Shown here one piece after another: positions 35,610 through 51,254 of a DNA stretch of 64,000 bases (its first letter is position 1; each line of letters starts with the position of its first letter). Both the position numbers and the translations under genes were made by a program. The stretch comes from Aspidapion aeneum. Its lineage: Eukaryota; Arthropoda; Insecta; Coleoptera; Brentidae. Where the stretch lies: assembly GCA_963576565.1 (NCBI GenBank), contig OY755047.1, forward strand, positions 27,503,351-27,567,350, given 5' to 3'. The notes beneath the pieces were generated by a model, which did not search any database, had not been told where the DNA came from, and saw only the letters and a list, made by a program, of their open reading frames with translations.

Positions 35610-36075
35610 TGTCAAAGCTAGCCTGGAAGTTTAAACAGACCCAAAAACAACTAGCTCAAAACTACATCGCACTGATGTGTGTATTACGACATCAGGGCAT
35701 TGAAGAAAATAAAGAAGCGGACAGCCTTGCAAAAAAGTAGCGGTAACACTCTATTGCGGGCCAGAACCCTTCTGTAGACTAATAAAAAGCCACTACATAA
35801 ATGGAACCTGAATCAGTTGAAGTCTTTCTGGAAACACTCCGGGAAAAAGAAATATCAGCAAAGTAGTTTAAACAGCACTTCTAGAAAGTGTATAGGAACG
35901 ATTTAAGGCTAGTAGCCGGACTGCTTACGACACTGCGCAGTGAAATGTTACCTGAAGTTAATTGGTAAAACCAACGAAGAATTCTGCAGATAAAATAAGA
36001 TGCAGAGTCATGCACAAAATATCTTGGAGGTATAGGTGCTGATGGACTTAGTAGCCGATACGACTCTCTAGCAAT
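35610..36075 (+). pseudogene. LINE RNase H domain relic in stripe intron 2
   Basis: The plus-strand frame HQGIEENKEADSLAKK (about 35690-35740) is the conserved end of RNase H in Jockey/R1/I-type LINEs, followed by stops and frameshifted remnants (IAGPEPF near 35760). Sequence down to 36075 resembles the cysteine-rich C-terminal tail but is too decayed to read. Confidence 0.6.
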
Positions 36076-38079
36076 GGTGGAGACTTAATTTGGAACATCC
36101 TATATCACTCAGGTTTATTCGGTACTTATATGGTCAAGACCAACGTAAGTTTTATATTAATCGTAGCAAGGAAATGTTCATACACCGTAGGTTATTGCTG
36201 TTAAGTGGGGTTAATAAGTGTCAAAATGGGTGAATTAAATAATTTCATTGATTAAACTTTATATAGGTTTAAAAAACTAGAACGAATTGTAAGTATGCTC
36301 AAGGGTCGATATTGCAACTTGACAAGGTCCATCATGATCAAACTTTGATAACCTACAAATAATGTCAAATCAATAATTACAACCAAAATGCAATAACGGA
36401 ATACACCAGCAAAACATCCAGTAGCAAGAAATTCAAGGGGTGTTTACGAATATGTTTGATTCTATTTAACGCCTACTCTGAAGAAATTTTAAAGTTGATG
36501 AAACCGTAATTCTAATGAAAAATTTTAAAGACTTGGAAATAATCATGGACAGAATAAGTGTTTAGGGGCTATTCCATCGAAGAAGTGGAAGAACTACAGT
36601 TACTTACAATAACTAATACGTTAAGGAAATAAAATTACGCATGAAAAGCATGATCAAGGTTTTGTAGCTTTAAGAATATTTTATGACATCGTGGATTGGA
36701 CACTAAACGTAAATAAGTAATCAGAAGACTTGAAGATTGATAAGTGTAACTGAAGAAAAACGAAAAACTAACCTGTAAATTTAACGATGAGAATTACTAA
36801 ATTTGTTACAATTAAAAATAAACATTTGCCCTAAACTACTCATGTAAGACAAAATGTAAAAAACACGAAAGGTAGGAAGAAGAATTAATACAATGAAGAT
36901 TAAAATCGCCGTGATGATTCCCAACCCTCGTCGAAAGGAATAAAAGAGAAAGAAAAAAGGTGCCCTAATAAATGATGAATCTTAGGTACCGCTCTTTTTA
37001 CAGTTTGTACATTTCCGAATGTTTTGAAATTTCAGAAAAATTTATTTACTTTATTTTTTATTACATTCGATAAGATTGTGAAAATCAAATGGGCTTGCAA
37101 AATATTCATTTATTAGGCACTACATTCTTAACTTCGAATAAAACAACACAGTAATAAGCGACAACAAAAACAAAAAGTAGTTAAAACCATCAGCATAAGT
37201 TTTGAGCAAATATTATTAGACTTGGGTACATGATTTCTGTTTAACCTTTGGACTACCGGTATTTAAATTTATCTATAAATATATGAAGAAAAAGAAGCCC
37301 AATTTTGACGCTTATTTTAAGCGAAAGAAGTGGCAGTATTACCTGGTACCTATAAAGAAACAAAAAAAACTTCTTATTTAGCCCACGTTTTAAGAGACGA
37401 CATGCTTAATTTTGAAACTTACTCGTATCCCTCTGACCGAAATAAAAGGTGATAATATACCTGGAAGAAAACAACTTTTTGGCTAGGCAACATCACAGAT
37501 CAATATCTTCAGCAAAGCAGTCTTTAACGTAGTTTTGAATATAGAGGGCATCTAATTGTGAAGTTTTGATAAACGTATGAAATGTTGATGATACTTTTGT
37601 AAAGAAAACTAAATATATTATCCAAACAAAGAATTCAAATGTCGTCGTTGGAAATCTGCCTATTTTTAACACACAAATAGAAATTTAGTATTAAAGTGCA
37701 AATATCTAGGCATATGGATAAAGAAAACGTAGACTATCTCAGGGAAATATATCAATTAGATTAAGAACTAAATTATAGCTCTACTACGTTTTTTAAACCC
37801 TTCTTTATGCATATCATTAGAATAAACAAAAGGTTGCAAACAAACTTAAAGCTTTCAAAAATGATGGTATCGTCGAATGATATCATGGACTGGCAAAATC
37901 ACGAATCAAAAGATGTTGTAGATAATTTCAAAGGAGAAATAAACCATTCTGATTTTGAAAAATAACAAGCTAATACAAAATATAATTGATGAGAAATTAA
38001 AAACAAGAAAACCCAAGGGAGAAAAAGAAGGAAGAAGTAATATCAGTAATAGCCAAAAAAATTCTGTAGGCCAAAATTA

Positions 38080-38217
38080 CATACAGGGTATTCTTGAATA
38101 AAATGCTAATGTTGATTTTCTTTATATAAACAAATCAAACATTTTAAGTTTTGAGAAGCAGGGTGTTAAAGATTTGGTACCCAATTTCTATGCATCGAAA
38201 CCAATTCACCCTGTATG
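38080..38217. mobile_element. Small TIR element (CATACAGGGT ... ACCCTGTATG)
   Basis: The 10-bp perfect inverted ends enclose about 118 bp of AT-rich sequence in stripe intron 2. The ends resemble other ACAGGGTG-type elements in the window (22634, 29751). The rest of intron 2 (35013-39414) has no recognisable gene. Confidence 0.45.
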
Positions 38218-39276
38218 TATTGCATAAATAGGAAGAGACTAGCAACTATTTTAAAATACACGCAGCTGCAATATAACTTATTAGACGAAACTAGTTACCA
38301 GTCACTTTTTATGTCTGCATCCATGAATATTCTTATTGGATTTTCACTTTATTTTCATTTTATATAATATTTATACCGGACACTAAACGCACCTAGGGGG
38401 GAATTATGTTTATTTTCATCGTAAATTTCAGACTTATGAGCTACCGTATTGAGAAGATGCGCTTAAAAGAAAAATATGGAAATTATTCAACCAAATTACT
38501 GGTCTCAGCCTTTGATTTCATAACTAATTTAATACAATTTGTTTTATACCAGTAATCAGTAATTATAATTAGAATAAAACTATTGCTGGTTATTTTTTTG
38601 TTAACTTTAAATGCTACAAGAAACTGTTTTATTATTATTACTTTGTAGCTCAGTTATCGGGTCCTTTTATTTAAAAATTAAAATGTGGAATCTAGAAGTA
38701 TATTTGTGGGAATATTCAGATGTGGTCTTAAGAGAATGGAAGCAATGAATCCATGAAATGATGAACGATGGTCATGTAACGTTCTCTTAAGATGACCTAA
38801 AATTCACGGCCAGAAGGCTATACAATACATATTAAAACCAGAGCTTGCAGGTCAATTTAAAGAAAATCGAATACATGCCATTAACATAGAATTTAAAGTG
38901 TTTACCAATGACAAAGTGGAAATCAAACATTTAAATATATGTAAGCCATAATAATCAAGAGAATACATCCTTATCAGAATTCAAAAAAAGCAAAAGTGTG
39001 ATAAAGTATCTTAATAGCAAACAAAGAAGAGACTTGACCGAGCTTTGGTTAAATCTATCTTGGATAAGGGAACTGCAGCAGTGTAAATTGATACATAAAA
39101 AAAGTAAAAATTTATCTCACTTTTTAAAAGAAAAACGTATGATGAAGACAGATATAGTGCTGGTGAAACTGTACTACAAATAATCGAAGAATAAGACGGT
39201 AGAATGCTTTGGATATGATATATGGGTGCATGAATATCTGTAACTTACGAGTAGATAGACTGCGGACAAACATTTA

Positions 39277-43175
<3,899 letters not shown>

Positions 43176-43177
43176 AG

Positions 43178-43245
43178 CATATTTTCAAGACACTGATGAT
43201 GGCGAAATGCCGAAAGCACTCTGTCAATAAAAAATATAAAAATTA
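43178..43245. mobile_element. Penelope-terminus-like fragment
   Basis: TGATGATGGCGAAATGCCG followed by AAAGCACTCTGTCAATAAA is a motif type repeatedly found at Penelope-like element ends. No adjoining RT is readable. Confidence 0.35.
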
Positions 43246-43929
43246 TAGCACTCAGTATAAAAAAACCCCTATTCAAAAAAAATGGAGAACGCAAACGTTG
43301 ACAAAGCACAAGTCACATACAGTTGATCATTTTTAGTCATTCGTTGACTTCAAGCAATAGTCTTTTTCTGAAGCTATGAAAGGAAAAGAGACATCCACTT
43401 ATTCGACCCAATAATCGAATCTCTCCTAGTCCCTCAGCACACGTCAAATGACGTCATCCGAAAATTTCCAAATGAGAAGGTATTGATTGACGTCTGATGC
43501 CTTTTTTATTATGGCAGCTATCAAAAAAGCTGTGGATTTTTTACTAAACTTTGTAGCCTTTTGTTTCAGTAGGCCCTTAACCACCCCAATGTCGACCTTG
43601 AATCCCCTCTGACGCAAATCGGCGACATCTTAGCCTGTTCGGGGTCATAATCGATTTCTAAGGGATGTTTTAAAAGGGATAGTAAAAAACGGGACGTCTT
43701 GACTAAAATACAAAATGAAGAGATCAGCAGGTTTAAAGTGTGTTTTGGGCTAGAATCCTTGCAGAAGCTAATACGCAAATAGATTTTTGACCCTCTTATA
43801 CAGGCACACGCTCTGCCCAGCTGCTGCATTATTATGTTATATGGCTGGTCATATAGCCACCAAGGTGGTTTTATACAGTAGGAATTTGGCACTACCTCGA
43901 TTTTTTTTTCCTTTTTAAAGAAGCCTCTG

Positions 43930-44800
43930 GTTCTGGTGGAAGGAGGGTCCAGGATGTGGGTTCTTGAATATCATAGGAAAAATCGCACGGAGTGCTTTAC
44001 AACTTTCGAAGGAAATTATCTTAACAAGAATGCCTTAGTTGCCGAGTTGATTTCTGTCTTCGGTAATCAAGCACTATATCAGTCGATCGTTTCTCGTTGG
44101 TATGGAGAATTCAAGCTGGACGGATGAGCCTTAGCAATGATCCAAGGCCAGGTGCATCAAAAACCTTTGTCATCCAGGAAAACATTGATTGACATTCAAT
44201 CACGAGATTGAGGCTTCATTGAGGATTTCAAAAACCTCAATTCAAAGAAAATTGCATTAAGAGTTAGGGGTAAGAAGATTAGTTTCCCGCTGGATACCGC
44301 ATCTTTTAACTGAAGAACAAAAAGAAGCTAGGGTCATTTGGTGTTAGAAAACTCTAGACGGCTTTGAAGCAGGAAACTCGAAAAACGTGTACAGTATTAT
44401 CAGTGGTAATGAATCGTGGATTTACTCATATGAACCCAAAAATAAACGTCAGTCGTCTGTTTGTCGTGACGTTTGTCTCAAAAGCAGATCATGTAGCACC
44501 AGTTCCTCTGAAAGATCAAAGGAATGTTACTGCCGCTTGGTACATCACCATTTGTTTACTGAAAATAATCGCTGAGCTTCCAAAAACGAATACCGATCCA
44601 ATGAATAATCCAAGACCATGCAAGTTCGTACAAAGCACAAAAAACCATTGAATTTTTAACCCAACAAAACGTCGAATTGTTGGACCATCCTCCATACAGT
44701 CCCGACCTAGGTCCCAACGAATTATATACTTTTCCAAGAATGGAGTGCGTGGTCAAAGATTTCAAGTCAACGTCTTCAATAATGCAATTTTAACGAGATT
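43930..44800 (+). pseudogene. mariner transposase relic
   Basis: Plus-strand fragments in several frames follow the order of a mariner transposase. They are an HTH part (CFTTFEGNYLNKNALVAEL, SIVSRWYGEFKLDG), a DPRPGASKT linker, LTEEQKEAR, the first catalytic block NESWIYSYEP (Asp changed to Asn), then QDHASSYKAQKTIEFL and HPPYSPDLGPNE. The spacing from the Asp of QDH to the Glu of GPNE is 34 residues, so the third catalytic Asp of the mariner D34D triad reads Glu. Multiple stops and frameshifts are present, and no terminal inverted repeats were found. It sits in stripe intron 1 in the opposite orientation to the gene. Confidence 0.85.
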
Positions 44801-45339
44801 TCTCCCTTAAAGCCCAAAAGAAAATCTTTAGATATAGAAAAAAGAATTGATAAAAGAAATATTGATTGAATCTAGCGTTGTAATCCCTATATAAATTATG
44901 GAAATATCTAAACTAAACTAACTAAAAATTCCTTAAACATTGAATCAGTGAAAACAGGTGCAACGTAACACAAATCTAATAATATCCACAAGCCTAAAAT
45001 AGTTGTCGCAGTTCAAACCTGAGGTCTACGTAATAGACTAAACTGTTTTGAAAACTACTTTTAGAAATTTACTCACTACTAATCCGTGTCGAATAGATGA
45101 TAAAATTTGCTTTTTTCGTTTTCTAAACAATTTCTTTTTTGACGTCAGTAAATTTAAAAATACAAATGATTGAACATGACTATTGGTTATACCATGAAAT
45201 AAATAAATCACCTTTTGTCTAGAAAATACTTTAGAATGGAAATATATTTAAAAAATATTTTAGTGGCCTTTGGTATCCCGTGGGATAGATCTGGAAGATT
45301 TTTTTAAACTACCTTGAATCGATTGGTAATAGATCATAC

Positions 45340-46265
45340 AATTTTAGGTCACTGGGTTTTCGCCTCCAATATGAGGAGAGCTTGTGTTACATAAAAACTG
45401 TAAATAAGTTTCTTTGCAAGAGAACACCAATTAAAAGATTAAAAAAATTGACTTTATATCTCAAAAACTAACAAAGATATTTTTGCATTTATGACGTCAT
45501 ATAGTTCTTACTCAAATATGAGGCAAACACCCGGCAGCTTTAAATTAAGAGGTCCATCGCCAATCGATCAAGGGTAGTCTAAAAATTTTGTTCCTCAATT
45601 TTTTTTTTGGGTAAAAAGGTACTATTTTTTAGTCTAAAGCTGTCTTGCTCAATCTTAAATTTTTATAAATTTTTTTAATATTAAAAAAATACCAATATCC
45701 TTTTCAAATATTAAGATATAAACCTTATTTTAACGACAATTAAATTGTTATTCTATTGCCAACAAATCATGTCCTTTACAATTTTTTTGTAAAAACATGG
45801 AAAAAATCAGAATCGTGGATTTATGACGTCACACAGATGCTCTTATTTAAGTTTGGGGGAAACACCCGGTGGCTTAAATTTACGTGTTCCATAACCAATC
45901 GATTTAGCTAAGCTTTGTTCCTCAATTGTTTTTTGGGTAAAAAAACTTTGAGAGAAATTTTTCAGAATTTTTAAAAAATTTGTCAGTTTTTGTGATATGA
46001 ACTTAACTTATTTACTTTGTAAATTGGTGCTTTATTGCAAACAGAAAACGTATTTAGTGTTTTCCTGTAAAACTAATTTTGCAAAAGTTATAAGCTAAAG
46101 TTTGTGAAAAATTTTAAAAATCCACTATCTTGGAATTATGACGTCCCATAGACCCTCCTACTCGAATTGGAGGCAAACGCCCAGTGACTTAAAATTGTGT
46201 GTTCTTTTCTCAATGAATCTAGGGTGGTTGAAAAAATCTTCCACAACTGTCCTATGAGACATGAT
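45340..46265. repeat. Diverged tandem repeat, period about 300-350 bp
   Basis: Three to four units share ATGACGTCMYA, GGCAAACRCCCRGYGRCTTAAA and AATCGATYWAGG followed by TTTTTTGGGTAAAAA. Clear starts are near 45490, 45820 and 46138. No coding potential. 44801-45339 upstream is AT-rich without features. Confidence 0.6.
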
Positions 46266-48420
46266 TTTTGACTACGTATAAGCCAAAAAAAATTTGTTTT
46301 TGGAATGACTAGGACTTATAAGTGGTAGCATTGGAAGCTAATTTTAAAGAAATACCTTTAACTCCTGAGCACCCTTTTGTTAAGGTGATCCGTGACCCTA
46401 CCCTAACCGTTCTTTCAATAATAACTAAATAGCCTGGATACTGGATCTTAGTCTACCAAAGCAAATATCTGAACTATTGGCATTAATTTATTTCTTCCTT
46501 TTACGAAAATAACCTAATTATCTTTAAGAATACAGCTAATCCAACAAAATAAACTTTATACTCGTAACGAACAACACAAAATAACCCAGAAATAGCTCAA
46601 TAGTATAATTTTAAAATATAAGAGAAATCTTGCTGAAGGAATAACGCAAAAGCCTTTGCAGCAACCAGATTTCATAAAAGAGCAATTTAATTATGCTTGA
46701 AGCCAAGAATTGGAAAATTTTATTAATGTAAATAAAGCAGAGCTATAAAGTATTGGGATTTGCGAAATAACTGAAAACGATAAAAATAAAATCAAAGAAA
46801 TATTAAATGAATAAATAGATCTGATACCTTCCTAGCTCATTAGCACACTCAACAACACACAACTGAACACCACGCTGTATCAGTCTCAAAAATGGTATTT
46901 TGTAAATATCTCAGACCTGAAAGCCCCTACAATGTCTTTGGTAATAACATAAATTATTAAGAAGAATTTGTTCTATTAAAATTGTGTATTCCTTTCTCAA
47001 TCGATCTAGGGTAGTTTAAAAAAATCTTCCACAACTATTCTACAAAACATGATTTTTGACTATAAGCCAAATTAAAAATGTTGTTTTTGGAATGACTAGG
47101 ACTTATTGAGTGGTAGCATTGAAAGTTAATTTTAAAGAAATACCTTTAACACCTGAGCATCTCAACGGTTCTCTCCATAAGAAGTAAGTACCCGAATACT
47201 GGACCTCAGTCTACCAAAGCAAATATCTTAAAGCCAAGAATTGGAAAACTTTATTAATGTTAATAAAGCAGAGGTATAATAAAGTATTGGGATTTGCGAA
47301 ATAACTAAAAACGATAAAAATAAAATCAAAGAAATATTAAATGAATAAATAGATCTGATACCTTCCTAGCTCATTAGCACACTCAACAACACACAACTAA
47401 ACATCACGCTATATCAGTCTCAAAAACGGTATTTTGTAAATATCTCAGACCTGAAAGCCCCTACAATGTATTTGGTAATAACACAAATTATTAAGAAGAA
47501 TTTGTTCTATTAAAATTGGGTATTCCTTTCTTAATCGATCTAGGGTAGTTTAAAAAAATCTTCCACAACTATCCTACAAAACATGATTTTTGACTATAAG
47601 CCAAATTAAAAATGTTGTTTTTGGAATTATTGAGTGGTAGCATTGAAAGTTAATTTTAAAGAAATACCTTTAACACCTGAGCACCTCAACGGTTCTCTCA
47701 ATAGATAGTTTAAGTTGTGCTACGTATTTTTACGTAAGCATGAGATTTGACAGATACGCAAGCGCACTTGGTCACACCATCGTCAAGGTCACGTTAGGAT
47801 CTTACGTATTTACGTTAGCTTACGGCAGTCTGCGGGCACCTTAACGTTACCAAAGAATAGAATTGGTTAATTGACCGATCGAAAAATGAGGCCTAGACGA
47901 TAATTTCCGCTTCCAGTACAAACGATTCTTTGCAAATATATTCCTACTGTAGTTGAAAAGACGAAAAACAAAATTCTAACATCAAAAAAACACAGTGCAA
48001 AACATTCAACTTAAACTCAAATTTGGACTAAAACGTAGAGCGCTTAACGTGAAGTTTTACGTAAAAATACAACTTAAACTATCTATTAAGAACTAAGTAG
48101 CCTGATACTGGACCTCAGTCTACCAAAGCAAATATCTTGAACCAAGAATTGGAAAATTTTAATAATGTAAATAAAGCAGAGCTATAAAGTATTGGGATTT
48201 GCGAAATATCTGAAAACGATAAAAATAAAATCAAATAAATAATAAATTAATAAATAGATCCAATACCTTCCTAGCTCTTTAGCACACTCAACAACACACA
48301 ACTGAACTCCACGCTATATCAGTCTTAAAAACGGTATTTTGTAAATATCTCAGAAATAAGAGCTCCTGCAAATTTTTTGGTAATAACACAAATTATTGAG
48401 AAAAATGTGTTCAAATCGAG
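46138..48420. repeat. Tandem duplication of about 530-bp units containing MITE family 1 ends
   Basis: Three consecutive units. Their CCTTCCTAG markers are at 46827, 47361 and 48266; the last spacing is enlarged by the 380-bp MITE at 47704-48083. Units share CTCAAAAAYGGTATTTTG, AAGCCCCTACAATG, GGAATGACTAGGACTTA and ACCTGAGCA. The first unit joins the diverged repeat at 46138-46265. Confidence 0.75.
47704..48083. mobile_element. TA-target MITE, family 2
   Basis: Inverted ends GATAGTTTAAGTTGT (47704-47718) and ACAACTTAAACTATC (48069-48083), with TA on each side (47702-47703, 48084-48085). The arms continue through ATTTTTACGTAA after a 7-bp gap. The empty site is seen in the other tandem units at about 46415 and 47180. 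Confidence 0.8.
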
Positions 48421-48510
48421 AAAACCAGGCAAATAACCCATTTCTGGCTTTATTCAATATTTTTTTCATTGAAATACCTTCTCTAGCCATTGCTGCGCGG
48501 GCTAGGAAGG
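48266..48510. mobile_element. TA-target MITE, family 1 (short copy with both ends)
   Basis: Starts CCTTCCTAGC and ends CTAGGAAGG, with TA at 48264-48265 and 48511-48512. It is 245 bp and internally deleted relative to 15445-15916. Confidence 0.7.
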
Positions 48511-48769
48511 TAATAAAGGTGTGTAATTAAAATCATGATAAGAAAAATCAAACTGTACAATAATGGCAAACCAGCAATCAAAACATTTGCTTTTCTTAAA
48601 ATAAAAAAGGTGTCATTGCCACAAATAGTAAAAGTTTCCGCAAATAAACTCTCGATAACCAACCGCTGTGTTTTCGGCGGTAAATCATTCAGTTAAAATG
48701 CTTTTGTCCACCAAATACAAGGTGATAAAAGCATAAGTTTACCCAATGCTTTTACTACTATTACTATTA

Positions 48770-49057
48770 TTACAGATGCAAATAACTTCAAAAGAACTCT
48801 CAAACAATTACTGATAAAACTAGAACCCTACAGTTATGAGGAATTTATTGCGGCAAATCTGGAAAATCTCTTATGATGGGACAGCTACTATTCCACATGT
48901 AAATGCAGACTAAAATATAAAAATGTTTTTATAGGATTTTGTTGTAATATTTTTTTATATGATTTTCGTATTAGATTTTTTTATAAGATGTTATTATGGC
49001 CATGACTCCATGTTTGTAAAATATTTACATAAATAAAGTTGCTTTTGAACTTGAACT
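48770..49057 (+). pseudogene. 3' end of a CR1/Jockey-type LINE
   Basis: The plus-strand frame NNFKRTLKQLLIKLEPYSY then EEFIAANLENLL-stop looks like the last residues of a LINE ORF2. It is followed by an AT-rich 3' UTR with AATAAAG and a TTGAACTTGAAC tail ending at 49057. Confidence 0.45.
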
Positions 49058-49058
49058 A

Positions 49059-49830
49059 CTACTATGTCGGTTTAGAACGTTTTTCTACGTTGTCCAATGC
49101 CTATTCTCCACCTCCTTCGATCCTGACAATCATCTTCCGTCAGGTTTTTTTTACTCATTGATCTTTGTATTGACTGTTGCCATTCCAGTTTAGGATGCCC
49201 TGTTTTTCTGCACCCTATTGGTTGCCATTCTGGGACCTGCTTTGGTAATCTTTCGTCGTTCATCCGTTGTACATGTCCTATATCAGTTGTCTTTGAGTGA
49301 AGTCATCCGTTATGCTTCCCTCGATTCCCATTCTTTCTTCTTTGGTCTCATTTCTTATATGATCTGTTCTAGATATTCTCATTGATCTTCTAATTGCATC
49401 CATTTCGACACTTTTAATTTTTGCTTTGTATTTTTCTGTTACGCGACAAGTCTCTCTCCATACACCAGCATGCTTTTTACCATTGTTTCATACATGTTAA
49501 ATTTTACATTCTTTTTTATCTCTCTGCTCCATAAAATACTGTTAAGGCAACCAATAACCTTTTTTGCTTTTATTATTATTTTTTCCAGTTCTTTACAGTC
49601 TGTTCCTGTCTTATCAAATGTGACACCCAAGTATACATACTCATTGCATGGAGATATTTTTTGTCGATTGTCTAGTTCTAACTCACTTGATTCGTTTCCA
49701 ATACATAAGTACAATGTCTTGTCCATGTTCACCAATAACGCCCACTTTTGGTATTCTTCCGTTAACTTTCTCATCATATACTCCATGTCTTCTTTATTAT
49801 TAGCTACAATTACTTGGTCCCAACGCTTTT
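49059..49830 (-). pseudogene. RTE-type LINE C-terminal relic
   Basis: The minus-strand frame at 49786-49439 reads RKLTEEYQKWALLVNMDKT, CNEYVYLGVTFDKTGTDCKE and MYETMVKSMLVYG, the region after YADD in RTE/L1-type RTs. The tail at 49263-49072 (PEWQPIGCRKTGHPKLEW, DCQDRRRWR) is the extreme C-terminus. This copy is uninterrupted at 49245/49246, the point where its relative at 3703-9575 carries the CR1-like element. Confidence 0.75.
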
Positions 49831-50793
49831 AAGAAGCAATAATAAATTGAGGAAAGCATGAAGATAACTATTCCAAGCTTTAGCTTCTTTTATACCTTAG
49901 CCAAGTACCAATCAATAAAACTTTAACCCTTGACACGAGTAATTCAAAAATAATTTGGATTGTTTTTACTTCTGATTATTGTTTCTTACACCTTATTTTT
50001 CTTTCGGTACTTTACCAATAAAAATTATTGCACGTACTTTACTATTGACTCTGGAAACAAACGAATTTGTCCAAGCTGAAATATAATGCGTATGATCCTT
50101 GTAAAGCTTACGGCTTATAAATCTCATCTTACGATATTGGTAAGAGAGATATAAGAAATTATTCCTGAGAAACCGTAACAAGTGGCGACATCTGCCAAAT
50201 AAAAAGGAAACTAGCAGAAGTGAAACAAAGGGCAGGCAGATGAAACGAAAAACAGTACCCGTAACCGTGACATAATTTGTTCTTCAAGTCGGGTCAATGC
50301 TTATTGCCTTTTAGGCCACCTTCGTGACGTTATATGTCGGTTAGCGGAGTTATAAGCCAAAAATACTACAAACGTAAATTTTAGTGCCCGTAAATAAAGA
50401 AAATAAATCATTTTCGTGGCTAAGCGGGTACAGGAAGATTTTGTTTTTCTTTTTTTTCGCAAATTTGCATTTTTGCCATGGAATGGCTATTTTGGTAACC
50501 AACACCCGGTATTATTTACGTTTCAGGCGACCCGGCACAAATCTCACCAGCAAACAATAAGCAGTAAAATTCTACGTGATTTTCATTGCTTGCTCAACAC
50601 TTTTAATGACCAGACTTGAAATTGTTTTCTTACGAGACTTAAGCTGTCACACAGATTAAATGCAATCTAGCATACAGGGTTCCTCCTGATACCCTCTTTT
50701 CAGTCAATATTTTGAAAAACGAAAAGTTTTTGTAGGGGAGGCCGTGAAATTTTCTGAAACTTATTTTCTTAGTCAGCAGTCATTAATAGAATT

Positions 50794-51254
50794 ACCAGTG
50801 AAATTAAAGAAAGAAGAATTATAATTTCACTTGTTGTTTATGGTTTTAGGTCCTTGCATTATTTGCAATTTGGTATTTGAAAATTATATTGGCAATCGCC
50901 CATTTCGATCAGAGATTTTAACACACGGAAAAGGTGATCTCATGTTTTCAGAGGTTGATACTTTACGTCTAATTTGAGTTTTTATACCTTTGACAGTGGA
51001 AAAGAAGAATTAGTTAATACCCTGAGCATTTATCGTTCTTGTATTAAGATACCACACACATGCATAGGTAGAAGTTTACCGAAAAATGTATGTATGATCT
51101 TTGGTGGCTTAATGAAAGAGCGTTTACGTACAGAGCAAGAGATCCGGGTTCGAGTCCCGGCCGAAGAGAAACTTTTTATAATTCTTCTTTTCTTAATTTC
51201 ACTTGTTGTTTATGGTTTTAGGTCCTTGAATTATTTGCAATTTGGTATTTGAAA
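50794..51254. mobile_element. SINE-like insertion inside the foldback element
   Basis: Bounded by perfect 12-bp direct repeats ATTAATAGAATT at 50782-50793 and 51255-51266. It contains a tRNA-like head (51098-51167) and two direct copies of an approximately 65-bp segment (TTTCACTTGTTGTTTATGG ... TTTGCAATTTGGTATTTGAAAA) at about 50824-50884 and 51199-51255. It looks like a composite or dimeric tRNA-derived SINE. Confidence 0.6.
51098..51167 (+). tRNA. tRNA-like sequence (tRNA pseudogene / SINE head)
   Basis: It folds as a near-cloverleaf. The acceptor is TCTTTGG / CCGAAGA (one G-T pair). The D stem is GCTT / GAGC. The anticodon stem TTTAC / GCAAG has one mismatch, with loop GTACAGA. The T stem CCGGG / CCCGG is perfect with loop TTCGAGT. 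The internal promoter B box GGTTCGAGTCC is intact, the A box is degenerate (D loop lacks GG), and a TTTTT terminator follows at 51173-51177. The missing GG and short variable loop argue against a functional tRNA. Confidence 0.55.
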
